From assembly GCF_024323335.1 (NCBI RefSeq), contig NC_066579.1:133354354-133418353 (forward strand): a stretch of DNA of 64,000 bases, written 5' to 3'. Every line of letters begins with the position of its first letter. Positions within the stretch are counted from its first letter, which is position 1. Both the position numbers and the translations under genes were made by a program. The DNA is from Lathyrus oleraceus (Eukaryota; Streptophyta; Magnoliopsida; Fabales; Fabaceae). This document shows positions 35,690-45,454 of this stretch, one piece after another. The notes under the pieces were generated by a model that was given only the letters and a program-made list of their open reading frames with translations, made no database searches and was not told the origin of the DNA.

Positions 35690-38324
35690 AATAGTTCCTA
35701 GTGGGTTAAGCCCATCTTTGTCTTTGTGCCGATATTATGTTTGTTGTTGTTTGTTATTGTTTGTTATGTCTGGTGCTTGGTGATCTCTGTGTGGTGAGAT
35801 AAGTCCTATACCCGGAATTGAGAGCTCTTATGATATGAGGGTGGTATAATCATGTTTGGCTTACGTGGAGTTAATCCTTAATAAGTTGACTTGATATCCC
35901 CCGCTCAGTGGAGGCCCCTTTGGGACTACTGATGTCACGCGAGTAGTCATAGCTGGCATTACTTTTTTTGACATGGGAGCCCGAGAAGCTGAGGACCTTA
36001 GAACCCCTAACTCATCTTGGCCTTTTAGGACGTAATGTAGTGATTATTCAGTTGTATACTTGAATTAGTTGTTACGCGATACTACACTTGGACGAGTTTC
36101 TCTTGAGAATATTATTGGTTGACGAGTAGTCGTATAAACCGGTAATATCCAAAAGATGGAATTACGACTCTAGGAACTTTTTAGAACCTTGTTCTACAGG
36201 TGATGATATCCTTAGTACATACACTGTGGGTTGATTCTTACCCTTGGCTCCATGCTCGTGACTTCGAACCTTCGAATCTTGTTTGTGTGCTTTGTGTGAC
36301 CTTGTTTGTGATTGTTTCATCATGCACTCATGGCATAAACCTTTTCTGAAAGACGAACACTTGTTTTAAGCTAACTGAACGTATGAATGGAGAACATCAC
36401 AAAGAACGGGTGGGTTAGAATAGGTTTTGAGCCTTATATCCTTTTTTTCTGAAACCGTGAACCAGACCATGTTATAACCCTCAAAAGACCTAATTGAAGC
36501 AGGGTTTATTTCGAAAGCATACTATGGTAAGATCACGTCAAAGCTGACTCCTAAAGATTTGCTTGTCATTTTTATTGATACTGATATGGTATTGTAACTA
36601 GTGATTCATTCACTACATGTCATAATCTTAGTGAACACACTCGAATTTCAAAACTTGCATGAGCATGACATTATAATTATCATTTCCAAAATGAGCATTT
36701 TTACTTGTGAACAAGAACTTAACATCAAGAAAGATTACATAATGAGAAGATCGAACTTTTCTTTTGGTATCCCATAGCTCAGATCTATTCAAGGTACAAT
36801 CAATCTGGGGCAACCACGTCGAGATTCTACAAACCCCTTCGAAACAGTCGGACAAGGGCAAAGTTACTTCAAGGCTCACATTACGGCAGGCCACCCCAAG
36901 AGCACTAGAAGTTAATCATTCCTAGAATTGGTTAATCGAGAGGACATGATTTCAAGACGCTAGGGAAATCCAATTTGAGATCTTCGGATGATGAGTCTGC
37001 TTCACAACTTGTGATTAGGGCAATATGCACATGCTCAGCAGATTGGGGTAGAGGCAGGCTACATAGGTACAAGCTCTCTCCATGTTTCAGACATAGTTCA
37101 GAGGTGTGACAACAACTGTTCAACTCGAAGTAGGTGTCGGAGAATCACGTCTACATGACACTTGTTCCTATCCCAAAATCCCCACCTCCCTCTATATGAG
37201 CATCTGGCTTAACCATTGCATAAATCATCATGATATATTAATCAAGTTGTTTCACTCATGCATATCATTCATCTAGCATAACATGAAATCGGTGTGCAAA
37301 TTTGGAGAATCAAAACCCAATATTTTATTGACACCTTGAAATCCCAAACTTGCTTGGTACCTTTTAAAACTAGTTGGTTTGACACTTTCTTCAAAATCCA
37401 ACCTTCTTGGCATCTTTTAAAGCCTAGTTTGATTGGTATATTTTTCCCAATCTTCATGATTTGGTAATCTTTTGTTTCCAATCTTCATGGTTGATGAACC
37501 TTTTTCATCCTTCATGGTTGATAACCTTTTGTTTCCAACCTTCATGGTTGATGAACCTTCTTCTAACCCTCAGGGTTGATAATCTTTTTCCAACCTTCAT
37601 ACCTTCATGGTTAATAATCTCTTTATTTCCAACCTTCATGATTGAAGAAACCCCATTTTTCACTCTTCATGATTGACGAATCTTTTTCCAACCTTCATGG
37701 TTGATAGTCTTTTGTTTCCAATCTTCATGATTGTCGAATCTTTTTCCATCCTTCATGGTTGATAGTCTTGTGTTTCGAACCTTCATGGTTGATGAACCCT
37801 TTTTTCAATTTCCATGATTGATGGAGTTTTTCCCAACCTTCAGGGTTGATGACATTTCTTTTTCAAACCTCCATGGGTGACTTTGTTTCCAGTTTTTGAA
37901 CTGATGATTTATTTTGATAAAAACGATTATGTTAAAACCTTTTGTCTGCAAAGGTGTTCTGGAACTTTCATGTTTGAGTTATGGGCTCCCTGTTCCTATA
38001 CCAGATCCAGAGCCTATATCCATTATTTCTACTTAGCATACATAGCTTCATGTTTCATAAAAAAATAAAACATACATATAGCATGCATATCATGATGCGA
38101 TTAATCCATTTCCCCTTTGAATATTTCAATTAAATCCCCAGCAGATGAACCTATGAAAGTCTACTTGTCATTCCATATGCCATATACTTACCTATATCAC
38201 CTTATAATCGTACTCAACGAGAAAGTTTTTGGATACTTGGGTATTTAATCCTCTTCTAAATTGAATACCTGAAAAGCTTTCGCACTTCGCGCATTCAGGT
38301 TTAAGTTGATTAAATAGGGGTAAC
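35690..38324 (+). other. Ogre leader joined to Ogre 3' UTR; all coding sequence absent
   Basis: From 35690 the text is that of an Ogre leader (GTGAGATAAGTCCTATACCCG, CCCGCTCAGTGGAGGCCCC, CACGCGAGTAGTCATAGC) to about 36400. From about 36900-37200 it reads as 3' UTR, leading into a tandem array and the tract AAATAGGGGTAAC directly before the next LTR at 38325. No gag, protease, RT, RNase H or integrase motif occurs in any frame. Autonomous Ogre elements have many kilobases of coding sequence here. The junction is somewhere in 36400-36900. Confidence 0.7.
37450..37880 (+). repeat. Ogre 3' UTR tandem array, CTTCATGGTTGAT core (~28-30 bp x 15)
   Basis: About fifteen diverged copies of CCAACCTTCATGGTTGAT followed by (G/A)A(A/T)CCTTTTT. 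Copy spacing varies from 27 to 35 bp. Tandem arrays just upstream of the 3' LTR are a known Ogre trait and a reported source of satellites. Confidence 0.9.
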
Positions 38325-38989
38325 TGTCATACCTCAAAATTTGCCCTCCCTTTTTCATATCAAGATTCATCTATACTTATTCATGCATCATTCATGTGCG
38401 ACATTCATGCATGATTAAACTTGCTAACAAACAGCAAAGATTCAAGGCTCATGGTAGATAAAAATGATGGTTTTGCTTGAAGATTGTGGCTTCACACGTC
38501 ATATGGAGAGAAACCCTAATTTATGGATTCTTTGAGACCTCGATTATTAGAGCCTACACCATGGTATTCATCTGGACATCCAAACCCTAACTCTTGACTT
38601 TGCTCTTATGGGATCTTATGGTCGACTTTGTGGATATTTGACTTGATTTCTAAACCCTAATTATGGGCCCATGGTTTGAGATGTTGCTTGAGGAGCTTTG
38701 TGCTTGGTTTGAAACCCTAATCATATGTGCTTGACATTTGTTGACAAAGTGATTTTTCTATTGATCTTGTGTGTGAAACCCTAATTCATGGGAAGGGGAT
38801 ATTTGGTCATTTTGATTTGCATCATGCCATTGACATTAGAATCATTCATCAAGTTTGCTATTGGTATTTGAAGTCAATCATCTATTGATTATGGTTTCTC
38901 ATGATCATGTGTGTGATGGCTCATTTGGTTCATAGCCTTGTTATTCAAGGTTTCATTTGGTTCATTCAAGTTTCATGGTCCATTGATTT

Positions 38990-39150
38990 AAAGTTCATAG
39001 TTTTATTCACGATGCACTCATGGTCCATTCATTCATGTTTCATTGATTTAAAGATCACATTGCATTCATGGTCCATTCATTGAAGTTTCATTGATTTAAA
39101 GATCACATTGCATTCATGGTCCATTCATTGTCCATTAATTCATGTTTCAT
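38990..39150 (+). repeat. Tandem repeat in LTR D (48 bp x 3)
   Basis: Units of GCATTCATGGTCCATTCATT + GAAGTTTCATTGATTTAAAG + ATCACATT at about 39014, 39062 and 39110, the last degenerating. Confidence 0.85.
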
Positions 39151-40391
39151 AGTGCATTCAAGATCATTGATTCAAGGTGATTTTAAACTTGGAGAGAAAG
39201 TTGCATTTTTTAAAATAAGAATTGTTTCATTAAATCATAAGAACCTTTCTCATCAAAAACTTTCATTTCATTCATACAAAATTATATTACAATTTCCATA
39301 CAGAGGAATTACCAAAAAAAATAATTTTTGACCTAAAGTTGACTTTGATCAAATGTTAAGGTGACCTAAGTTAACTCATCTAATCCCTAATCCTAATTGT
39401 TGATTTTTCACATGGATTATTCATTCTCCATCTTCATGGATAAGGTTACTTCTTTATCAAGCAACCATGTTTTCTTCAAGTCATTCATGGTGGTTCTCAC
39501 TCCAAGTGTCTTGAGATCATGGCCTTGCACATCACAAGAACAACTTGCACTCATACTATATGCACATTAGAAGTTGAGGACACAAAAATCAAATGCATCA
39601 TTTAGCATAACAAAAATCAAACCATACAATTTGAAAATTCAGGCATTAATTCATAACAATGCATTATCATACACATATCCATAATGACCTAGACCAAACA
39701 TAACATCCAAGCATGACATTCCACCATATTCTAAGTATTTCCATTTGTTGCCATTATATGCATTCACGACCATCAAGTATATTTCCAAACAGTCCTTAAC
39801 CATTAGCACACATCAAGTGACAAAAATGACATAGCAAATCTTACCATCATCAAGACCTGACATACACCTAAACATTGCCATTGCACAATGGAACAACCTT
39901 CATCTCACCATTCAACATAACAATCATACCTTAATGACCAAGAACATAACAACTTCCTGCAAACCATTTCACTAACCATAACATCAATAACACAGGCTTG
40001 CAACATAACCATTTCACAACATTAATAATATTGCACAAATCCTGCAATAGTAGTTCACAACAGTAGTAGATTGAACTCGAGCAATGTAACATACCAACCA
40101 TTCATCTAACAGAACACTTACTAACATATGTTAACATGATTTTTCAGTTAATATGCACATATCTGCTAATAGTACTAATAGAGTTTCATAACATAACTTC
40201 ATTTTAACAGAATTTATTTTAACTTAATCAAAAATATAACAGAAGCTAACTTACACGGGCTTAACTAACTTCCGAACATAATTTCCAACTAAAAAACTTT
40301 CATGAATCCCTAAAGTAACAGAGTAATTAACTTCAAACCGTTTTGGCTTTGATTCAAACTAACAGAGTTGATCTTTGTTAACTCTAAACCC

Positions 40392-40398
40392 TATAAAT
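40392..40398 (+). promoter_or_regulatory. TATA box in Ogre LTR D
   Basis: TATAAAT in AAACCCTATAAATCCTTCACC, about 2.07 kb into the LTR; a C-rich leader follows. Confidence 0.6.
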
Positions 40399-41964
40399 CC
40401 TTCACCCTAGACATTCATTGATCTTGGGGATTCATTCATTTTTCAGAAACACATTCACACACACACTTTGATTCCTACATCTTTCTAAAAATTCACATGA
40501 ACCCTTTCAGAACCACTCTCACACAACTCTCAATTCCATCCTTCACCCTCTCAATTCAACAACCTCGTAGCAAATTCAACTGAGTAGTAGAAGAAGAAGG
40601 AGAAGAAGAATCATTTGAATTCATAAGGAAGAAAGGAGTCAGAACAAGAACTTATCGAAATCGTCTTCATCTTTGTCTCCGGCAGTTAGGTTCACTTTGC
40701 TCACCATTTTGCTTCGAATCGATTACCGTTATATAGCTTGGTGTGAGGAATCAAAGCCCCAATAATTCGGGTTTTGATTCCATGTAATTAGGATTTAATT
40801 TTGATTTTCGTGTTTAGGGTTCTTGAACAAAGCGTTTCAGTTAGGGCATTTGATTGTGAATCTCGTGAAATTGACGTTGGATTTGAGTTAAGGACATGGA
40901 AACGAAGGTTTTTGATATATGGATTTGAGTGAACTATCCCCCTCCTTCATGTTGTGATTTGGGCTCACTTGACTGTAGGCCCACATAATTTCTTCTTACA
41001 CCTTGTGGTTGCTTCGTATACCTCCCCTTCTCTTTCGCATAATAGCAAATGGGCCTCTGCTCTGAAGCCTATACAAAACCACAGCTTGCATTCTGGATTC
41101 GCTTCCTGCACCCCCTGCGCCCAAAGGCCCATCTTCTAGTTTTTTTACATGGTTTCTTTTCATATTTTTGTTTGTTAATTATTATTTTTATTAGAATATT
41201 AGATCTAGAATTTTTAGGTTAGTTAGATTTGATTAGAATATAGGGTGATTAGAAATATTATGTTAATTAGGATTTTAATTAGATTAGAAGTTTAGGATGA
41301 TTTACATGATTAGAATTAATGAGGAATTAATTGAATTTCTAGATTTTAATTAGAAATTTTAGAAAGTTAGATTTAATTAGAATTTTAGAATTAATAGATT
41401 TTAGAATTTAATTCGGGCAATTAGAATTAGACTTGGAATTAATGGTTAATTAGAATTGTAAAATTTTAATTAGGTAGAATTTTAATTGTTCTTAATTGAT
41501 TTATTAATCGTTTTGATTCTTGTATAAACCTTGATTTTGTGATAAGTTGCATTTTAACCAATGACATGTTCCCTTAGTGCTAGGTGTTTAGAATTAAGCT
41601 TAATTGTTTAGTTGTGTAATCCCTAGGATTTTAAGTCATTATCCACATATGCATTGAATTTTCAGCTAATGTTTCCCCAATTGGTTTAATTGATCAAAGT
41701 TCGCTTTGATCAATTAAATCTTTTGTATTATGTTGTAATCCCCAAGCCTATTCAAGTGATCAAAAGATCTTTGATAACTTGATAGGGCAAGTCCATTATG
41801 CTCAATCTGTATTGGATATGCTGAATCTCAGGAGTTCAAGACCTCAAGATTCAAATCCAAGATCAAGACTTCAAAGCCAATGTCAATCAAGCATAGGTGA
41901 CAAAGTGGATTGCTTCTCAAGCACATCAAAGGTATCAACACTTGTCAACCATGATTCAGATTAT

Positions 41965-42375
41965 GCGGCACGGGCCTTAAGAAATAGAGAATGAATGAGA
42001 GTGGAAAATTCCATTAACTCATTCTGAATATCTTTGGGTACGAGACGAATGACCCAGTTACTCATTGTATTCACCTTTATTCATAGACTTTAGCACAATT
42101 CGAATAAAATGATTGTCAAGTCTTCTTCTACAACAAGTAGAATTGCATCATCAAGGTCAATTATCAGGATCTCTTATCAGCAACTTGTCAGTTCTGATTC
42201 AAGTTGTATGCCATGAGCCTTAAGAAACAAAGAATGATGAGAGTGGAGAATTCTTATCCTTGTCTAGAATATCTTTGGGTACATGATGAATGACCCAGCT
42301 TCTCAAGGTATTCGCCTTTGTTCATAGACTTTAGTGCAATTTGAATTATACAATTTATAAGTCTTCTTTAAGAAA
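41965..42375 (+). repeat. Imperfect duplication in LTR D (period ~240 bp)
   Basis: Two copies carry CCTTAAGAAA(T/C)A, GAGAGTGGA(A/G)AATTC, AATATCTTTGGGTAC, GAATGACCCAG and TTCATAGACTTTAG, at about 41970 and 42210. Non-coding. Confidence 0.8.
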
Positions 42376-42520
42376 ACATCAACCATTCAACACTTCAACA
42401 ATGAAGCACCATTTCAATTCAATCATTCCCTCCTCAATGGATCACTAATCATACTCTCTTTGATATTCAGATATCCTTTGGATCAATTCCCTTGTAATCT
42501 TAGTCAATCAATTCAATCAT

Positions 42521-43080
42521 TATGAGCCTTGTCAGTCCTCTTGTGCTTAGGCCCACTCCATTCAGTCACTATTTGCCTTGTCAGTCCTCTTGTACTTTGG
42601 CAAACCCTTATTCATTGTGAGCCTTGTCAGTCCTCTTGTGCTTACGCCCATTCCATTCAATCATTGTTTGCCTTGTCAATACTCTTGTGCTTTGGAAAAC
42701 CATTATTCATTGTGAGCCTTGTCAGTCCTTTTGTGCTTAGGCCCACTCTACTCAATCATTGTTTGCCTTATCAGTCCTCTTGCGCTTTGGCAACCCCCCA
42801 ATCATTCTTTGTCTTATAATACCTCTTGTGCTTAGACAAATCTCTTGAGCTCTTGTTCCTTGTAAACCTTCTCGTGTGTTGGCAACTTATCTCCTATTCA
42901 TTTTTCTCTTTCTAAGACCTCTCGTGCTTAGGCGAACCCGCAAAGCTCTTTTGCCTTGTAAATTATCTCGTGTAGTGGAAAATCACCTCTTATTCATTAT
43001 TCTCCTTCTAAGACCTCTTGTGCTTAGATGAAGCTCTCTTTCCTTCCAAACCCTCTTGTGTGTAGACTAATCGTACCTCA
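42521..43080 (+). repeat. Dimeric tandem array in LTR D (~95 bp, two ~47-bp halves)
   Basis: Half-units alternate: TGAGCCTTGTCAGTCCTCTT + GTGCTTAGGCCCACTCCATT and TGCCTTGTCAGTCCTCTT + GTGCTTTGGCAAACCC. Three good dimers to about 42820, then increasingly diverged copies (AGACCTCTTGTGCTTAG). A 96-codon ORF over the best copies is a by-product of the periodicity. Confidence 0.9.
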
Positions 43081-44068
43081 TTTGTCATTGTGATTGATTA
43101 CCATCATTAGGTTAATGTCACACTCTTGCTTGTTAAGCAAGTCGCTTTGCCTCTGGGGAATCTAATCAATCTTTTTCCTTGTGCCGCATTAGTTCCATGA
43201 ACTATGGAGCTCTGACTTTCTCATTACACAATGAGAATACATAGGCACGAGGGTTTGAATCCTCCACAAGAAATATTTATTCATTCTTTCTCTGTCACTC
43301 CATTTATCTTCATGGACCATTAATCACTACATTCATTCAATACCTACTACCTTCATTCACTTCATGTGATATACTGTTATCTTTGAGCCAGACACACTAT
43401 CTCTTTGAGCTCCATCTTATGTCTACTTGTGAACCAAGAGATGTTTGCCCTGATACCAAACACTTAATCCACTTTGTTTTTGGCCATACCATATAGTTGA
43501 TAATGCTTCAGGCTACCCACATATTGGTTAATGTTAGTTTTACTCCTTGGTTCAGATTTCACCCCTTTTTGGAGTCAAAAAATATTATTCCTTTGGTTCA
43601 AACCACATTTTTTATCACAACTTCTTTTCACCTCCCACCATTAGTTCTATAAACTACAGAGCTCTAAATTCCTTATTGCACTATAAGGATAAGTAGGCAT
43701 GAGGGCCTTAATCCTCTCCGAGCACTCTATCTATTCTTTTCCTTTTCCCCTTATTCTTTTACGAGTAACCTTAGATATAACACCCATTCAAGCAAAGAAC
43801 AATCAAAATGGTTCCCGTTGAGTACAACGAATGCGAGGGGTGCTAATACCTTCCCCTTGCATAACTAATTTCCTTACCCAAATTTCTCTTTCCCTGAGTG
43901 TAGATGTTTGATTGGCTGCATTTTATGGTAAAACACTAGCTGGATTCTAATGTCTTGACTGATGTCATGACATGATATGGAGATGTGTGTTTGACTGCAT
44001 TGTGTGTTAGATCATCTAACTGTGCTCTGATGTCTTGACTGATGTCATGACATACTTGAGTAGTATGC

Positions 44069-44600
44069 TGCAGGTTTAGCTAATACAGGACTTATTGAAT
44101 GTCAAACTAGATGTTATGATATTCATCCCTGTCAGCAGATACTGAGGAATAGAACAGTTGGTGTTCTTCTATAACTCGGTATTTATTTTCAGTCTGTTTA
44201 TCAAAGGAATAACAGACCTGGCACAAGGCCTACTGTCTGAATGTCAAACTGGATGTTATGACATTCATCATTGACAGCATATACTGAATAATAGGCAGGT
44301 TGGTTTTCTGCTACACTTCAGTATGTATCTCTGTCTGTTCTTCAGGAGAACAACAGACCATGGCATAAGGCCTTATGTGTAAATGTCAAATTGGATATTG
44401 TTACATTTATTAATGTAAGCTGATACTGAAGTACGGACGGTTGGTCCTATACAGTACAACAAATTTGTACAGTCTGGTTTCAGGAAAAACAGACTTAGCA
44501 TATGGTCTATGATGTGGACGTCAAACTGAATGTTGTGACGTTCATTCCTGACAGCATATGCTAAATTGTAGGTTGTTTAGTTTTTCTGTTTCAGCATTTT
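44069..44600 (+). repeat. Four ~140-bp modules in SIRE LTR
   Basis: The marker GAATGTCAAACTGGATGTTA and its variants occur at 44096, 44238, 44379 and 44517 (spacing 142, 141, 138). Modules are separated by an inverted repeat GTCTGTT ... AACAGAC with a 12-bp loop (44192-44217 exact; 44334-44358; 44472-44494 weaker). The same modules recur at 50606-51110 (3' LTR) and, three per LTR, in element B. Confidence 0.9.
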
Positions 44601-44778
44601 TCTCAGGCTATTCTTCAGGAATTCAACAGCTGAGTTAAAATCTAGGAAACTAACAACTAAGCTACAATTAATGAACCTAACAAATAGCCTATTTGTTAGT
44701 ACCCTAAGATGTGGAAATTAGGTTAACTTGCTTGACCTAAATTTCAGGAAATACAAGTACAAGACCCAAGTGCTGCAA

Positions 44779-44787
44779 TATAAAAGG
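44779..44787 (+). promoter_or_regulatory. TATA box of element A 5' LTR
   Basis: TATAAAAGG in GCTGCAATATAAAAGGATGG. The 3' LTR copy reads GCAAGATAAAAGG (51287-51300), so the box is altered there and intact here. Confidence 0.75.
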
Positions 44788-45386
44788 ATGGTTATCCTTC
44801 ATTCAGAACTCGGGGATTTTAGGCGTGAAGATTTTAGTATTCCATCATACTTTACTGCTGTATTTTTGTGTGTCTTGTATTAGGTGTATCTTGTAAGCCA
44901 AGCAATTATCACCTAGATGATTGCATTGGACTAGGGTGTTCATTGAGTTGTAAGTGTTGTGTCACTCTAAGCTTTTAAGCGTGAGTGTTGTGTATCTTGA
45001 TTAAAGCTGTTAAGCACAATCAAGAATTGTTTGAAGTGTGACTTCACTATAAACTTTAATATAATTAAAGGTTGTAATCACTAAGGTGATTGAGGGGGAG
45101 TGAGTAGGAACTTTGATCTTAGTGTAAGATTGAAATTGCATTGGGTAGGTATTAAGTGATAGGATTAAACAGTTGCTTTAAGGTCTGAATTAATACTACT
45201 AATAGTGGATTTCCTCCCTGGCTTGGTAGCCCCCAGACGTAGGTCATGTTGGACCGAACTGGGTAAACAATTCCTTGTGTTATTTACTGCACTTACTTTT
45301 TAAGTTCTGCATAATTCTTGTTTGCGCAGAATTGGATGTCATAACATCCCGTGTGACATCGAAAGTCTGTTAACTAGAATTTTAAT

Positions 45387-45398
45387 TGGCATCAGAGC
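45387..45398 (+). other. Primer binding site of element A
   Basis: TGGCATCAGAGC, one change from the canonical initiator-Met tRNA site TGGTATCAGAGC, two bases after the LTR. Confidence 0.88.
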
Positions 45399-45454
45399 AG
45401 GCACCCTGCCTGTTAATTTCTGGGTGAGATCTAGGGAAGTTACTTTCTAGTACC

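Larger units (their letters stand above)
43899..45384 (+). repeat. 5' LTR of element A (1486 bp)
   Basis: TGTAGATGTT ... AGAATTTTA, the last dinucleotide changed from CA to TA. It holds palindromes ATGTCATGACAT near 43969 and 44042, and four ~140-bp modules (44069-44600). TATA box is at 44779 and the R/U5 region is shared with element B. Confidence 0.95.

Noticed and set aside
37450..37880. Regular short repeats suggestive of a CRISPR array
   Set aside because: Units vary in sequence and spacing, spacers are not unique, and the context is a plant Ogre 3' UTR.
42529..42819. 96-codon ORF
   Set aside because: Generated by a tandem array whose period keeps one frame open; no start context and no domain.
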